Positions 39,118 to 50,945 of a stretch of DNA of 64,000 bases are shown here, in pieces; the stretch's first letter is position 1; every line of letters starts with the position of its first letter. Origin of the DNA: Tolumonas auensis DSM 9187 (GTDB lineage Bacteria > Pseudomonadota > Gammaproteobacteria > Enterobacterales > Aeromonadaceae); contig NC_012691.1 of NCBI RefSeq assembly GCF_000023065.1, positions 2,400,501 to 2,464,500 of the forward strand, written 5' to 3'. The position numbers were made by a program, and so were the translations under genes. The notes beneath the pieces were generated by a model. That model was not told the DNA's origin, ran no database searches, and was given only the letters and a program-made list of their open reading frames with translations.

Positions 39118-41931
39118 TTATTTTATAGTCAGAGCTTCTTCAACTAATGTTTTTTGCTGCTGCAAGTGCAACGACATATAGCCTACGGCGGGTGCGGCAG
39201 ATGCCGGACGGCCAACATAATTCAGATAAGTTCCTGTCGGTATAACGCGTTTCATTCTGTGCTGACAGTTATACCAGGCACCTTGATTTTTTGGCTCTTC
39301 CTGACACCAGACAAAATCCTGCACGTGCTGATAAGCCTGCATGATCTCTCTCAGCTCTTCTTCGGGGAAAGGATAAAGCTGTTCAATACGAATGATAGCG
39401 ACCGCTTTATTATCCGCCTTACGGCGCGCTTCCAGTAAATCGTAGTAAACCTTACCGGAGCAGAGGACAACCCGCTGCACGCCTTCCGCCGGAATCGCAT
39501 CTGTTTCAGCGATTGCATTCCGGAAGCGTCCTTCCGACAACTCCTGCAGAGAAGAAACCGCCAGCGGGTGACGTAATAAAGACTTCGGTGTAAAGACCAC
39601 CAGCGGACGGCGCATCGGGCGTAACATCTGCCGGCGTAATAAATGATAAATCTGAGCGGGGGTCGTTGGCATACAAACCTGCATATTGTGTTGTGCACAC
39701 ATTTGCAGGTAACGTTCAGGGCGTCCTGATGAATGCTCCGCTCCCTGCCCTTCATAACCATGCGGCAAGAGTAATACCAGACCGCAGAGCCGGCCCCATT
39801 TCTGTTCACCGGATGAAAGGAACTGGTCGATAACCACCTGCGCGCCATTCGCAAAATCACCAAACTGCGCTTCCCAGATCGTCAGACCATCCGGTGTTGC
39901 GGTGGCATAGCCGTATTCAAACGCCAGAACAGCTTCTTCCGACAGAACAGAATCATAAACCCGGAAAGGTGCCTGATCCGGAGCAAGATGCATCAATGGG
40001 GTATACGTGGATGCATCATTCTGGTTGTGTAATACCGCATGGCGGTGGAAAAAGGTGCCACGACCGGAATCCTGGCCGGTTAGCCGGACAGGGAATCCAC
40101 GAACCAATAAGGAAGCATAAGCCAGATTTTCAGCGAATCCCCAGTCAGCCATTTTTTCGGCATGACTCATCAACAGACGATCTTCATAGATCTTTTGTAC
40201 ACGCGACTGTAAAACATGTGTGTCCGGATAACGGCATATTTTCTCAGCCAGTGTTGTCAATTGATCCAGTGGGTAAGCCGCATCGTAACCTTCCTGCCAG
40301 TCATGCCCCAGAAAGCGATTCCAGTTCTGATGTAATTCAGACATCGGACGCCATTCTTTCAGAACACATTCGCCACGATCCAATGCCTGGCGATAATCCG
40401 TTACCATTTGCTCAGCCGCACTCTCTTCAAGAATGCCATTCTTCACTAACTGTTCCGCATAAATCTGCCGGGTTGTCGGATGCTGGCGGATTTTCTGATA
40501 CATCAGCGGTTGTGTCGCAGTCGGCTCATCGGCTTCGTTGTGTCCGTTGCGACGATAGCAAACCAGATCGATCACCACATCCCGGTGGAAAGTATTGCGG
40601 AAATCCATCGCCAGTTTCGTGACCCATAAAACGGCTTCCGGATGATCTGCGTTGACATGGAAAATAGGAGACTGCACCATTTTTGCCACATCAGTACAGT
40701 AACGGGTGGAACGGGTGTCTTTTACATTGGCGGTCGTAAAACCAATCTGATTGTTAATCACAATTCTCAGCGTACCACCGACACCAAAGCCCCGGGTCTG
40801 AGACATATTAAATGTTTCAGCAACGACACCCTGACCGGCAATAGCCGAATCGCCATGAATGGTAATCGGTAATACTTTATTGAATTCATTATCATGCAGT
40901 CGTTCCATTCTGGCCCGGACCGAGCCAATAACGACCGGATTGACGATCTCCAGATGCGATGGATTGAATGCCAGCGCCAGATGAACATTACCGCCTTCAG
41001 TAGCAAAATCAGACGAGAACCCCATGTGATATTTCACATCACCGGTTCCCCAGGCATCACCATGATGACCGGCAAATTGATCGAACAGTTCTTTCGGCCG
41101 TTTCCCGAGGACATTCACCAGCATGGTTAACCGGCCCCGGTGAGCCATCCCGATCACGATCTCTTTATAGTCATTCGCACCGGCCTGACGGATGATGGAT
41201 TTCACCATCGGGATCAGCATGTCCCCGCCTTCCAGTGAAAAACGTTTTGCGCCGGGGAACTTGGCACCCAGATAACGTTCCAGACCTTCCGCAGCAGTTA
41301 ACTCTTCCAGTGCCTGCTTTTTGATGGTATCCGGCCAGACTGGTTGACCTTTCACCTGCTCCATCCGTTCCTGGATCCAGCGTTTCTCAGACTGCGAGGT
41401 CATATGCATAAACTCTGCACCAACAACACCGCAATATGTTTTACGCAGAGAATCCAGCAGATGACGGAGTGTCATCCGTTCCTGACCGGCCTGGTAGCTG
41501 CCAATATGAAACTCCCGATCCAAATCACCCGCATCCAGCTGATAATAGGAAAGCTCAAGTTCAGGAATAACCGGATTCGACGTCAGTCCGAGAGGATCAA
41601 GGTTGGCATACTGGTGTCCGGCATAGCGGTAGGCATTAATGAGCTGTAATACATGAAATTGTTTTTGATCCAGAGAACTACCGCTGACAACACCTGAAGA
41701 ACGTCTGGGTTGCATCACTTGCTGGCGCAGTTGCTGACGAATCAAGGCATGAGGTTGTTCATCACTCTGCGGAGAGCCTAAGCCGGCAAAACAGCGCTGC
41801 CATTCCAGCGGAACAGATCCGGGATCAGTCAGATATGACTCATAGAGGTCTTCAACATAAGCGCTGTTCGCCAGGTAGGAAGATCGAATCCAGGTAACAA
41901 CTGCATTTTCGGCATCTTCATGCATATTCAT
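39118..41931 (-). CDS. sucA: 2-oxoglutarate dehydrogenase E1
   Basis: The 937-residue thiamine-diphosphate enzyme decarboxylates 2-oxoglutarate. An N-terminal segment ([20 protein letters not shown]) resembles the E2-binding arm, and the thiamine-binding core has [17 protein letters not shown] and [14 protein letters not shown]. It is the first gene of the sucABCD operon. Unlike E. coli, no sdhCDAB genes lie upstream: gltA follows divergently after 523 bp. It is full length (E. coli 933). Confidence 0.97.
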   Translation of the reverse strand: MNMHEDAENAVVTWIRSSYLANSAYVEDLYESYLTDPGSVPLEWQRCFAGLGSPQSDEQPHALIRQQLRQQVMQPRRSSGVVSGSSLDQKQFHVLQLINAYRYAGHQYANLDPLGLTSNPVIPELELSYYQLDAGDLDREFHIGSYQAGQERMTLRHLLDSLRKTYCGVVGAEFMHMTSQSEKRWIQERMEQVKGQPVWPDTIKKQALEELTAAEGLERYLGAKFPGAKRFSLEGGDMLIPMVKSIIRQAGANDYKEIVIGMAHRGRLTMLVNVLGKRPKELFDQFAGHHGDAWGTGDVKYHMGFSSDFATEGGNVHLALAFNPSHLEIVNPVVIGSVRARMERLHDNEFNKVLPITIHGDSAIAGQGVVAETFNMSQTRGFGVGGTLRIVINNQIGFTTANVKDTRSTRYCTDVAKMVQSPIFHVNADHPEAVLWVTKLAMDFRNTFHRDVVIDLVCYRRNGHNEADEPTATQPLMYQKIRQHPTTRQIYAEQLVKNGILEESAAEQMVTDYRQALDRGECVLKEWRPMSELHQNWNRFLGHDWQEGYDAAYPLDQLTTLAEKICRYPDTHVLQSRVQKIYEDRLLMSHAEKMADWGFAENLAYASLLVRGFPVRLTGQDSGRGTFFHRHAVLHNQNDASTYTPLMHLAPDQAPFRVYDSVLSEEAVLAFEYGYATATPDGLTIWEAQFGDFANGAQVVIDQFLSSGEQKWGRLCGLVLLLPHGYEGQGAEHSSGRPERYLQMCAQHNMQVCMPTTPAQIYHLLRRQMLRPMRRPLVVFTPKSLLRHPLAVSSLQELSEGRFRNAIAETDAIPAEGVQRVVLCSGKVYYDLLEARRKADNKAVAIIRIEQLYPFPEEELREIMQAYQHVQDFVWCQEEPKNQGAWYNCQHRMKRVIPTGTYLNYVGRPASAAPAVGYMSLHLQQQKTLVEEALTIK

Positions 41932-42454
41932 TTTTTTCCTTTAACCGCAGCCTGTCCGGTATCCAGTGTTGTTTCTGAATCGGTGACTCATCAACAACGA
42001 CTGATTCAACTCAATTTACTGTCTGGATGAAAAGATTCCTTTTATATCCAACATATTATGATGATCTGCTGCAGAGACAGCAATCACAGTCCGGATTCTG
42101 TAATCTCTGTGCTTAAAAAACAGGCTTACCAGCCATTCTTCACCGCAAGATCTGCAAATCACCTAATAACCACTTCAGTATATTCAGCCAAGCCAATTGA
42201 TTACAAAATTTTAACCAATTAGAAACAGTATTTTATGAATTAAGCATTCAATCTGTGACCATTCATGCATTTAGACGTCGCTATCAAATTGACAAAGGGC
42301 ATCAGGATGGTTGAAATAAGTGTGACGCGATGAGGATTTTTTATTGCTATCAATCGCAATAGCGTTTATACGAACTATAAAGGAACAATAAAAGACGTTT
42401 TGCGTAGTTACTACGCGAAAACCGCTTTCACTTTAATTGCAAAGGAGACTTGCT
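41932..42454. other. Divergent promoter region between sucA and gltA
   Basis: The 523-bp gap has no open reading frame of note and no remnant of sdhCDAB that I can read. It is AT-rich toward gltA. A TTGACA occurs near 42290 but lacks a good -10 at 17 bp. An inverted repeat lies in the gltA leader (42398-42421). Confidence 0.65.
42398..42421 (+). repeat. Hairpin in the gltA leader
   Basis: TTTTGCGTAG (42398-42407), loop TTA, then CTACGCGAAAA (42411-42421): a ten-pair stem with one bulged base, 34 bp before the gltA start. No T tail follows, so it is not a terminator. Confidence 0.6.
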
Positions 42455-43747
42455 ATGGCTAATAAAGTAGCCACCCTGCACATCCCCGGTCAGGAACCGA
42501 TCGAGCTGCCTATTTTGTCCGGAACTGAAGGTCCGGAGGTAATCGATGTCCGCGCATTAGGGGCGCATGGCTATTTCACTTATGATCCAGGTTTCCTGTC
42601 AACTGCATCCTGTACTTCCAAACTCACCTATATTGATGGTGATGCCGGTATCCTGCTGTATCGTGGCTACCCTATCGCTGAGCTGGCGAAAGACTCCAAC
42701 TATCTGGAAGTCTGCTATCTGCTGCTGAATGGCGAACTGCCGAATAAAGAGCAGTATGACAAATTCCGTTATCTGGTAACCCGCCATACGATGGTTCATG
42801 AACAGATCACCTCACTGTTCAAGGCTTTCCGCCGTGACTCTCATCCAATGGCTGTTATGTGCGGGGTCGCTGGCGCCCTGTCTGCGTTCTATCACGATGA
42901 GCTGGATATCAGTCATGAGCAACATCGTGAAGTTGCGGCTTACCGCCTGATATCTAAAATGCCAACGCTGGCAGCAATGTCTTATAAGTATTCTATCGGT
43001 CAGCCATTCATCTATCCGCGGAATGACCTGAGTTATGCCGGTAACTTCCTGCATATGATGTTTGCTGTGCCTTGTGAAGAGTATCGGGTTAATCCGGTCA
43101 TTGAGCGGGCGATGGATATCATCTTCGTTCTGCATGCTGACCATGAGCAGAATGCATCAACCTCCAGTGTCCGTCTGGCCGGTTCTTCCGGTGCGAATCC
43201 GTTTGCCTGTATTGCTGCTGGTATTGCGTCTCTGTGGGGCCCAGCACACGGTGGTGCCAACGAAGCTTGCCTGAAGATGCTGCAGGAAATCGGTTCTGTT
43301 GATCGGATCCCGCATTTCGTTGCCCGCGCTAAAGATAAAAATGATCCATTCCGTCTGATGGGCTTTGGTCATCGCGTATACCGCAACTATGATCCACGCG
43401 CTATTGTTATGCGTGATACCTGCCATGCCGTACTGCAAGAACTGAATATCAGTGACCATCCGTTACTGGATGTCGCAATGGAACTGGAACGGATTGCACT
43501 CTCTGATCCATATTTCATCGAGAAGAAACTGTATCCGAATGTGGACTTCTATTCCGGTATCATTCTGAATGCGATCGGTATTCCGACATCCATGTTTACC
43601 GTTATCTTCGCGCTGGCCCGTACTATCGGCTGGATCTCTAACTGGCTGGAAATGCAGGCTGATCCGGCGAGCAAAATCGGTCGTCCCCGTCAGTTGTACA
43701 CTGGTGCACCAACCCGTACTGTTTTGCCTGTTAATATGCGCAAATAA
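42455..43747 (+). CDS. gltA: Citrate synthase, type II
   Basis: GltA joins acetyl-CoA and oxaloacetate at the entry to the TCA cycle. The catalytic residues lie in [13 protein letters not shown] (His), [15 protein letters not shown] (His) and YPNVDFYSG (Asp). The N-terminal beta domain is that of the NADH-sensitive hexameric enzyme of gammaproteobacteria. The start is ATG 42455 ([12 protein letters not shown]), after AAAGGAG. An upstream in-frame start at 42437 would precede the ribosome site. Length is 430 residues. Confidence 0.97.
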   Translation: MANKVATLHIPGQEPIELPILSGTEGPEVIDVRALGAHGYFTYDPGFLSTASCTSKLTYIDGDAGILLYRGYPIAELAKDSNYLEVCYLLLNGELPNKEQYDKFRYLVTRHTMVHEQITSLFKAFRRDSHPMAVMCGVAGALSAFYHDELDISHEQHREVAAYRLISKMPTLAAMSYKYSIGQPFIYPRNDLSYAGNFLHMMFAVPCEEYRVNPVIERAMDIIFVLHADHEQNASTSSVRLAGSSGANPFACIAAGIASLWGPAHGGANEACLKMLQEIGSVDRIPHFVARAKDKNDPFRLMGFGHRVYRNYDPRAIVMRDTCHAVLQELNISDHPLLDVAMELERIALSDPYFIEKKLYPNVDFYSGIILNAIGIPTSMFTVIFALARTIGWISNWLEMQADPASKIGRPRQLYTGAPTRTVLPVNMRK

Positions 43748-43768
43748 TTACAGGTATGCAGATACATT

Positions 43769-43800
43769 AAGGGCAGCTGATAGCTGCCCTTTTATTTTTT
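43769..43800 (+). terminator. gltA terminator
   Basis: AAGGGCAGCT/AGCTGCCCTT (43769-43778 with 43782-43791) with a GAT loop followed by TTATTTTTT, between gltA and the converging fbp gene. Confidence 0.9.
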
Positions 43801-43814
43801 ACTCAGATGTTTTT

Positions 43815-44834
43815 TTATTCAGACTTATCAGAATACTGCGCGACAAACTCTTCCAGTTTATCAACCATAAAACGGGAACCCACATAGAAAGGCGTTCTCT
43901 GGTGCAGCTCTTCCGGCTCCAGCGCCAGGATGCGTTCACGCCCGGTAGAGGCCTTACCACCCGCCTGTTCCGCCAAAAATGCAATCGGGTTGCACTCATA
44001 CAGTAAACGCAGTTTACCTTTGGGTGCGTTAGTGCCTGACGGGTACATGTAAATACCGCCTTTCAGCAGATTACGATGGAAATCAGCCACCAGTGAACCG
44101 ATATAGCGGGAGGTGTAAGGACGTTTATCCTGTTCATCTACCGCCTGACAATATTTGATGTAATGCTTCACGCCCAGCGGGAATTTAAGGTAATGACCTT
44201 CATTGACTGAATAGCAATATCCCTGCTCCGGCAACTTCATATCCGGATGTGACAAACAGAAATAACCAATTGAAGGATCCAGCGTAAACCCATTTACACC
44301 CTGACCCGTGGTATAAACCAGCATGGTGGATGAACCATAGATAACATAGCCGGCGGCAACCTGACGGTATCCCGGTTGCAGAAAATCAGCCAGTGTTGCA
44401 GGTTGATCTGACGGTGTAATACGGCGATAAATAGAAAAGATGGTACCGACCGACACGTTCACATCAATATTGGATGAACCATCCAAAGGGTCGATCAGTA
44501 CAACATATTTTGATTTTTTCTCGCTGACAGGATCAAACGCAACAAAGTCATCCTCTTCTTCAGAGGCCAGACCACAAACCTCGCCACGTGCAGCCAGCGC
44601 ATCTTTGAATTTTTCATTGGCAAACCAGTCCAGCTTTTGCTGTTCTTCGCCCTGAACGTTATCACGCCCCATCGCACCGAGAATATCACTTAACCCGGCT
44701 TGATTAATTTCACGATTGACAATCTTTGCTGCCAGACTGATTGAAGAAAGCAAGTTAGTCAGTTCACCGGTAGCATGTGGAAAATCCGCCTGTTTTTTGA
44801 TGATGAACTCGCCAAGCGTTGTCCCTATAGTCAT
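43815..44834 (-). CDS. fbp: Fructose-1,6-bisphosphatase class I
   Basis: Fbp dephosphorylates fructose 1,6-bisphosphate and commits carbon to gluconeogenesis. Motifs include [20 protein letters not shown] (metal-binding Asp residues) and a long C-terminal substrate-binding region ending near [15 protein letters not shown]. Length is 339 (E. coli 332). It stands alone, with kdsB on one side and gltA on the other. Confidence 0.97.
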   Translation of the reverse strand: MTIGTTLGEFIIKKQADFPHATGELTNLLSSISLAAKIVNREINQAGLSDILGAMGRDNVQGEEQQKLDWFANEKFKDALAARGEVCGLASEEEDDFVAFDPVSEKKSKYVVLIDPLDGSSNIDVNVSVGTIFSIYRRITPSDQPATLADFLQPGYRQVAAGYVIYGSSTMLVYTTGQGVNGFTLDPSIGYFCLSHPDMKLPEQGYCYSVNEGHYLKFPLGVKHYIKYCQAVDEQDKRPYTSRYIGSLVADFHRNLLKGGIYMYPSGTNAPKGKLRLLYECNPIAFLAEQAGGKASTGRERILALEPEELHQRTPFYVGSRFMVDKLEEFVAQYSDKSE

Positions 44835-44946
44835 GATGCTGTCCTTAAGGAGGAATGTATACGGTTTGTTTGTGCAATGTTACACTCAGTTACAAAAAAC
44901 ACAAGCGCAAACAAGAAGAATCGATTCAGCTTAGAAATGAAGGGAC

Positions 44947-44973
44947 AAAAAAGCCAGAGATATAACTCTGGCT
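44947..44973 (-). terminator. Terminator of the msbA-lpxK-ycaR-kdsB unit
   Basis: AGCCAGAG/CTCTGGCT (44952-44959 with 44966-44973), loop ATATAA, followed on the minus strand by six T residues. It lies 23 bp after the kdsB stop. Confidence 0.88.
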
Positions 44974-44995
44974 AGTTAGAATTCGTGATTCGGAA

Positions 44996-45760
44996 TTACT
45001 TTTCAGATTTTATATTGCCCAGAAAACGACGAACTTTTTCCAGATCTTCCGCCGTATCAACACCTGCCGGTGGATTCTCGGCAGCCACCGCGACATGGAT
45101 TTTTTCACTGTGCCATAACACGCGAAGCTGCTCCAGCGATTCAATCTGTTCTAACGGGCTAACCGGCCAGCTGACATACTGACGAATAAATCCGGCGCGA
45201 TATGCATAGATACCGATATGACGCAAAAAGGTATGCCGCCATTGTTTCGGTTGCTGAGCAAAACCATCCCGATCCCACGGAATAGTGGCCCGGCTGAAAT
45301 AAAGGGCATATCCCTGTTTATCCATAACCACTTTAACGGCATTCGGATTAAACAGTTCATGTTCATCCTCTATTGCTACCGCCAGTGTCGCCATAGGCGC
45401 ACTGGTGTTAGCCAGATTATCTGCAACCTGAGTAATGATCGCTGGCGGGATCAGCGGTTCATCACCCTGAACATTCACAATGATGGTATCCGGCGCAAAA
45501 GCGTATTTTTCACAGACCTCTGCCAGTCTTTCAGTACCGGATTGATGATGCGAACCCGTCATACAGACATCGACGCCCAACGCTGAAACAGCCGCAGCAA
45601 CCCGCTCATCATCGACAGCCACTATCACCTGACTGGCACCGGCTTGCTTTGCCCGTTCCACGACCCAGGCAATCATGGGCTTGCCATGAATATCAGCCAG
45701 CGGTTTACCGGGTAAACGTGATGATTGATAACGGGCTGGGATCACCACAACAAAACTCAT
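44996..45760 (-). CDS. kdsB: 3-deoxy-manno-octulosonate cytidylyltransferase
   Basis: KdsB makes CMP-Kdo for the inner core of lipopolysaccharide. It starts [21 protein letters not shown] (nucleotide-binding), has [12 protein letters not shown] and IPWDRDGF, and is 254 residues long. It overlaps ycaR by four bases. It is the last gene of an operon with lpxK and msbA, so lipid A core synthesis and export are co-regulated. Confidence 0.97.
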   Translation of the reverse strand: MSFVVVIPARYQSSRLPGKPLADIHGKPMIAWVVERAKQAGASQVIVAVDDERVAAAVSALGVDVCMTGSHHQSGTERLAEVCEKYAFAPDTIIVNVQGDEPLIPPAIITQVADNLANTSAPMATLAVAIEDEHELFNPNAVKVVMDKQGYALYFSRATIPWDRDGFAQQPKQWRHTFLRHIGIYAYRAGFIRQYVSWPVSPLEQIESLEQLRVLWHSEKIHVAVAAENPPAGVDTAEDLEKVRRFLGNIKSEK

Positions 45761-45945
45761 AATGGGAGCTCTTCCTCTTTTAATGGCCGGGCACGATTTT
45801 CCAGCAGCACCGGAATATCATCTTCCACCGGGTAAGCCAGTTTGTCAGCTCTGCAAACCAGCTCCGAACGTTCTTTGTCGTAATTCAGCTTTCCCTTACA
45901 GATCGGGCAAGCGACGATTTCCAGTAATTTATAATCCAGCGCCAT
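45757..45945 (-). CDS. ycaR: Trm112-family protein YcaR
   Basis: A 62-residue protein of the Trm112/UPF0434 family, with the CPIC pair near residue 13 and a single later Cys ([20 protein letters not shown]). A zinc ribbon would normally need a fourth Cys; as in E. coli YcaR only three are present. It overlaps both lpxK (17 bases) and kdsB (four bases). Its role is unknown but the position between lpxK and kdsB is conserved. Confidence 0.93.
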   Translation of the reverse strand: MALDYKLLEIVACPICKGKLNYDKERSELVCRADKLAYPVEDDIPVLLENRARPLKEEELPL

Positions 45946-46909
45946 GTCTGAGTTCCTTCAGTTGAGCAAGTAATCTGGTGGCAAATTTTTCCGGTAACTG
46001 AGCAGTAACGGGTAAATACCACCAGTTATCCAGAGCAAAATCCCGGCACTTAACGGCATCTTTTTCCGTCATAATCAGCGGACGTTGTGCGAAACGCTGG
46101 TGTAATTCGGCAGCATTAAACGCCTGGTGATCAGCATAAGCAACCTGCTGATTCACTGCGTAGCCCTGCTTCAGCAAGCTATTAAAGAATCGTGGCGGAT
46201 ATCCGATACCCGCCATCGCATCAACAGCACCGGATACCACAGCAGTATGATTGGTCCGCACATTACGTAATGGGGCCGGCTGCAATGACATCTGGATCTC
46301 ATCTGGTCTGGCCTGTCCACCATTACAAACCACCGCCATCACCTGCCGCAGACGCGAAGCTGTTTCCCGTAATGGCCCCATCGGCATTAACCAGCCATTA
46401 CCCAGTCGGCGCTCGCCATCCATTACCACAAATTCAATATCACGCTGTAAAGCATAATGCTGTAAACCATCATCGCAGATGATGACATCCACCCCGCATT
46501 GCTCCACCAGCAATTGCACAGCTTTCGCCCGCTTCGGCGCAACCGCGACCGGGCAGCCACAGCGCTGATAAATCAGCACAGGCTCATCTCCCGCTTCCGC
46601 AGCTGTCGTTTCAGGATGTAACAGGTAAGGATAATGCGGTGCTTTGCCACCATATCCCCGGCTGACCACACCTGGCTTATATCCGGCTTTAGTCAGCAGC
46701 TCCACCAGCCATAACACCATTGGTGTTTTGCCATTACCGCCGACAGTAATGTTGCCGACCACAATAACGGGTACCGGAGCCCGGTAACTGGAGAAAATAC
46801 CAGCCCGGTACGCGTAACGACGCATCGTGGTCAGTAACGCAAACAAAGCTGCGAAGGGCGCAAACAACCAGTTCAACCAGCTACGTTGGTACCAGAGTTT
46901 TTCAATCAT
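45929..46909 (-). CDS. lpxK: Tetraacyldisaccharide 4'-kinase
   Basis: LpxK phosphorylates the 4' position of lipid A disaccharide at the inner membrane. An N-terminal hydrophobic anchor (about 12-30) is followed by the P-loop [12 protein letters not shown] (near 52-63), a GYGG motif and [12 protein letters not shown]. Length is 326. It starts four bases inside msbA. The gene follows msbA as in most enteric bacteria. Confidence 0.96.
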   Translation of the reverse strand: MIEKLWYQRSWLNWLFAPFAALFALLTTMRRYAYRAGIFSSYRAPVPVIVVGNITVGGNGKTPMVLWLVELLTKAGYKPGVVSRGYGGKAPHYPYLLHPETTAAEAGDEPVLIYQRCGCPVAVAPKRAKAVQLLVEQCGVDVIICDDGLQHYALQRDIEFVVMDGERRLGNGWLMPMGPLRETASRLRQVMAVVCNGGQARPDEIQMSLQPAPLRNVRTNHTAVVSGAVDAMAGIGYPPRFFNSLLKQGYAVNQQVAYADHQAFNAAELHQRFAQRPLIMTEKDAVKCRDFALDNWWYLPVTAQLPEKFATRLLAQLKELRHGAGL

Positions 46910-48675
46910 GCGGTTTGCGCGCCCATTTGGGTACGACGAAGTAAGGCATAAGCACCACCTATTTTCAGCAATTGCTCATGGGTACCGCGCTCAACAATCT
47001 GGCCGTCATCTACCACCAGAATTTCATCTGCATTCTCGATAGTAGAAAGACGATGCGCGATAACAAGTGTTGTACGGTTTTTAGTCAGTGACTCCAGGGC
47101 GGCCTGAATACGGCGCTCTGATTCTGTATCCAGCGCGGATGTTGCTTCATCCAGCAACAACACCGGCATATCACGTAATAATGCACGGGCTATTGCCAAA
47201 CGCTGACGCTGACCACCGGATAAGGTCGCACCGTTCTCACCTATCACAGTGTCATAGCCTTGCGGCATCTTAACGATAAATTCATCGGCATTCGCCAGTT
47301 TGGCAGCCTGAATGATTTGTTCACGAGTAAAATTTTCTTCCGCCGCATAAGCGATGTTGTTTGCAACAGTATCATTAAATAAATGCACATTTTGCGAAAC
47401 CAGCGCAAATTGACGACGTAAGTCACGCAAACGGTAATCACGGATATCATGTCCATCCAGCAGAATTTTACCTTCCTGAATGTCGTAAAAACGGGTGAGC
47501 AAACTGGCAATGGTGCTCTTGCCTGAACCGGAACGACCAACCAGTGCGATTGTTTTTCCCGGCTCAATGGTGAAATTGACTTCCCGTAATGCCGGTACAT
47601 CTTTAGTCGGATAGGTAAATGTCACATTTCTGAATTCAATTTTTCCGGCTGCCTGCTTCAGTTCGAGCTGACCATTATCTTCCTCCAATGGCAGATCAAT
47701 GACATCAAATAAACTCTGACAAGCTGCAATACCTTTCTGGAACTGCACGTTAACCTGAGTCAGACTTTTCAGCGGTTTCATCAATCCGAAGAGCGCTGAA
47801 ATAACAGCGGCAAAAGAACCGGCCGTCAATTGCTGACTGATTTCGGGATATGTAGCCAAATACAGCACCAGAGCTAATGCTGTTGATGCAATAAACTGAA
47901 CAATCGGGGAACCGACGGCATCAGCAACAACCATTTTCATATTCTGCTGACGCACCGCGTTGCTCACTTTATCAAAGCGGCTGGCTTCGATTTCCTGACC
48001 ACCGAACATCAGCACTTCTTTATGGCCTCTCAGCATCTGCTCAGTCGAAGTGGTGATATTGCCCATGGCGTGTTGCAACTGTTTACTCAGTTTCCGGAAC
48101 CGTTTACTGATTACAGAAATCAGAAACGCAACAATGGGACCGATGACAAAAAAGATGACCGATAATTGCCATGAGTAGTAAAACATCAGTACCAGTAAAC
48201 CAATAACTGTACATCCCTCACGAATGAGTGAAATCAGGGTTGAACTGGCAGCAGATGAAACCTGAGAGGCATCATAAGTCACCTTGGATAAAAGGGTGCC
48301 CGTATTATGTTTGTCAAAAAACGAAAGCGGCATTCCCATTAAATGGGAAAAAACGGTACGCTGTAACCGCATAACAACAGTATTACCAACCCATGCCATG
48401 AAATAGTCTGATGTAAAGTTACAGACACCGCGTAATGCGACTAATCCCATGATCATAAAAGGCAGCCACAACATGGCTGAGGGGTCTTTGCCGCTTAATC
48501 CATCATCCAGCAGCGGTTTGATCAGCGATATCATGTAAGTATCAACAGCCGCATAACCCGCCATCCCGATAGCTGCTATCGCTAATCCCTTCCGACGACC
48601 TACAGTGTAACCCAATAGGCGTTTAAGGATCGGCCAGCTGGATTTCTGCGCTGCATCGCGTACTTCGTTCGACAT
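46906..48675 (-). CDS. msbA: Lipid A export ATP-binding/permease MsbA
   Basis: MsbA flips core-lipid A across the inner membrane. Six membrane helices occupy about residues 20-310. The nucleotide-binding domain has Walker A GRSGSGKST (near 383), signature LSGGQRQR, Walker B VLLLDEATSALD and the H-loop (VIAHRLST). Length is 589 (E. coli 582). It starts 33 bp after the comEC stop and overlaps lpxK. Confidence 0.97.
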   Translation of the reverse strand: MSNEVRDAAQKSSWPILKRLLGYTVGRRKGLAIAAIGMAGYAAVDTYMISLIKPLLDDGLSGKDPSAMLWLPFMIMGLVALRGVCNFTSDYFMAWVGNTVVMRLQRTVFSHLMGMPLSFFDKHNTGTLLSKVTYDASQVSSAASSTLISLIREGCTVIGLLVLMFYYSWQLSVIFFVIGPIVAFLISVISKRFRKLSKQLQHAMGNITTSTEQMLRGHKEVLMFGGQEIEASRFDKVSNAVRQQNMKMVVADAVGSPIVQFIASTALALVLYLATYPEISQQLTAGSFAAVISALFGLMKPLKSLTQVNVQFQKGIAACQSLFDVIDLPLEEDNGQLELKQAAGKIEFRNVTFTYPTKDVPALREVNFTIEPGKTIALVGRSGSGKSTIASLLTRFYDIQEGKILLDGHDIRDYRLRDLRRQFALVSQNVHLFNDTVANNIAYAAEENFTREQIIQAAKLANADEFIVKMPQGYDTVIGENGATLSGGQRQRLAIARALLRDMPVLLLDEATSALDTESERRIQAALESLTKNRTTLVIAHRLSTIENADEILVVDDGQIVERGTHEQLLKIGGAYALLRRTQMGAQTA

Positions 48676-48707
48676 GAATTATTTAAACCTTGCTGCAAAA
48701 TGACCCG

Positions 48708-50945
48708 TCATTTTAGCGGTTGATCGCCCACTAACCAAGCATCCATCTGCCTATACCAGGGCTGCAAACGACGAAAAGGGCGTATATCTGTATTATTTTG
48801 ACTAAATTCAAAGCTGACCAGACCATCAACAGCTGTTATCCATTGTTGCGACTGCGAATAACGAGATAAAACGACAGGATGAGGATGGTGCCAGCGATTC
48901 TGATATCCGGCACTATGAACAACATAATCCGGCGCTACCGCAGCAATAAAATCCGGCGTAGAAGAGGATTTACTGCCGTGATGCGGCGATGACAGGATCT
49001 GACTCTGCAATAACTGCCGGGGCAGACGAATAAGCTCCGCTTCCGCTTTCCGTTCAGCATCACCGGTTAACAGCAGACTGTGCTGGTTATCGCTGATTCG
49101 CAACACGCAGGAATCTTCATTCACATCACCACCGGAAGAGGATCGGGGGGATAATACCATCACTTGTAATTTTCCCCATTGCCATTGCTGTCCACGCTGA
49201 CAGATCAACGTATCAACTGTCAGCGCAGAAGAAGAAACAATGCGGGCTTGCGGATACTTTCCGGCGATCCGTTGCCAGTTAGCCGAGTGATCTTTATCGC
49301 GGTGACTAACGATCAAATAATCCAGTTGCTTGATCCCCCGGTATTCCAGCATCGGGAAGATCGCGGCATCGGCCATGTTATATCCTCCCTGATAAGCATC
49401 TCCGGTATCAAATAACAAAGCCCGCTCATCCTGACTGATTAATACGGATAATCCCTGCCCCACATCCAGCATATCCACCCGCCAGTCCGGCTCAGACTGA
49501 CAGCCCGCAAACAGCAAACCGCACCCGGCTAATAGCAGTAAGCCAAATTCCCTTTTCATGACAACCGGCGAGAAACGCCAGATGAACCACCCCGCCAGCG
49601 CCCAGAACAACAGCAGTTGCTGACGAAAAGAAATTGCCATCCAGCCGGAACCCCATGTCTGGATCCATTCCAGCGCGGACATCAGCCAGTCCAGCTGAAG
49701 ATCACACAACCAGAATCCGATGTATGCCAGTGATGGGAAAATCGGCACTAACAGCCCGGAAATGAGTGCTACCGGCACAATCGAAAAGGTAAACCACGGG
49801 CCGGCAGGTAAGTTAACCAGAACACTGCTGATACTGAGACCATCAAATAACACCAACTGGACTGGCACCAGCAACAGCGTCATTAACCACTGTATTTGCC
49901 ATAAAGAGGGTTTGCGCCACAAAAATCCGGCAACGCCCAGAATCCCGACAGCGATGAACGATAACCAGAATCCGGCAGAAAATACCGACCAGGGTTCAAT
50001 TACCAGCATGATAGCCAAAGCAAACAACCAGATCCGGATCCCGGACCATTCCCGTTGCCAGAGCCGTAACGCAATCCAGATAATCAACATGCACAACGCC
50101 CTGACAGTGGGAGCAGAAAAATCAGCTAATGCACTATATAACAAAGCAAAAGCTATCCCGACCAGCCAGTGTAAACCTGGCAGTTTTTCACTCCAGCGCT
50201 GCAGTAGTAAGCGGGATAACGCCATACCAATCCAGGCAATCAGCCCGATATGCATACCGGAGATAGCGATCAGATGGATAAGACCGGTATCCCGCAGCGT
50301 TTGCCAGTCCGCTTTGTCTACGTCCTGCTGTTCACCATAAATCAATGCCATCAGTAATTCCGGCTGACGAAACTTCTGCATCAGCTGACGGGACTTCATC
50401 AGCCAGTTGTCCCGCCAGCTGCTATCCGCCTGATAAAGAAGTTTAAAGCTGCTAATACTCCCGGTTGCCGTCACTCCCTGTCCGAGCAGCCAGCGCTCAG
50501 CGTTGAATCCGGCCGGATTGCCAAGTCCGTGCGGTATTTTCAGGCGAGCCCGAATATGTAATTTGTCGCCACGTTTCAGGAATGTCTTTTTATCGGAAAG
50601 CGTGAGTCTGATGGCTGGCTCAGGCCAGTAAGATTGACGATTGATACTTTGCACTGAAACCAGTAGTTGCTGGCGATCTGATTTTCGATACACAGCCGAA
50701 ACAGTCACATTTAACTCATGCTGTGCCGGGAGTGAAATATGCTGCTCTTTCAGCCAGCTCAGCTCATGGTTGAAAAAGAGTATTGCCCAGCTCAGCCCGA
50801 GTAATACCGCACCGGCAAAACGATAACGGAAAACGACGATTAACCCGGATATCAGAATAATCCATCCCCATCCGTTGGAAGGCAAATCAGGCCAGAGCAG
50901 AGAACTGGCTATGCTCAGAGCCATTCCAAGCAGCAATTGTTCCAC
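48708..50945 (-). CDS. comEC: ComEC/Rec2-family DNA-uptake channel
   Basis: A 745-residue polytopic protein with a ComEC_N-type membrane region (YGEQQDVDKADWQTLRDTGL, then HLIAISGMHIGL) and a C-terminal metallo-beta-lactamase-like domain (VSHRDKDHSANW and SSPHHGSKSSS). It is the E. coli YcaI homologue, which carries DNA across the inner membrane in natural competence. The gene is located upstream of msbA, as in E. coli. No other competence genes are in the window, so competence itself is not shown. Confidence 0.92.
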   Translation of the reverse strand: MEQLLLGMALSIASSLLWPDLPSNGWGWIILISGLIVVFRYRFAGAVLLGLSWAILFFNHELSWLKEQHISLPAQHELNVTVSAVYRKSDRQQLLVSVQSINRQSYWPEPAIRLTLSDKKTFLKRGDKLHIRARLKIPHGLGNPAGFNAERWLLGQGVTATGSISSFKLLYQADSSWRDNWLMKSRQLMQKFRQPELLMALIYGEQQDVDKADWQTLRDTGLIHLIAISGMHIGLIAWIGMALSRLLLQRWSEKLPGLHWLVGIAFALLYSALADFSAPTVRALCMLIIWIALRLWQREWSGIRIWLFALAIMLVIEPWSVFSAGFWLSFIAVGILGVAGFLWRKPSLWQIQWLMTLLLVPVQLVLFDGLSISSVLVNLPAGPWFTFSIVPVALISGLLVPIFPSLAYIGFWLCDLQLDWLMSALEWIQTWGSGWMAISFRQQLLLFWALAGWFIWRFSPVVMKREFGLLLLAGCGLLFAGCQSEPDWRVDMLDVGQGLSVLISQDERALLFDTGDAYQGGYNMADAAIFPMLEYRGIKQLDYLIVSHRDKDHSANWQRIAGKYPQARIVSSSALTVDTLICQRGQQWQWGKLQVMVLSPRSSSGGDVNEDSCVLRISDNQHSLLLTGDAERKAEAELIRLPRQLLQSQILSSPHHGSKSSSTPDFIAAVAPDYVVHSAGYQNRWHHPHPVVLSRYSQSQQWITAVDGLVSFEFSQNNTDIRPFRRLQPWYRQMDAWLVGDQPLK

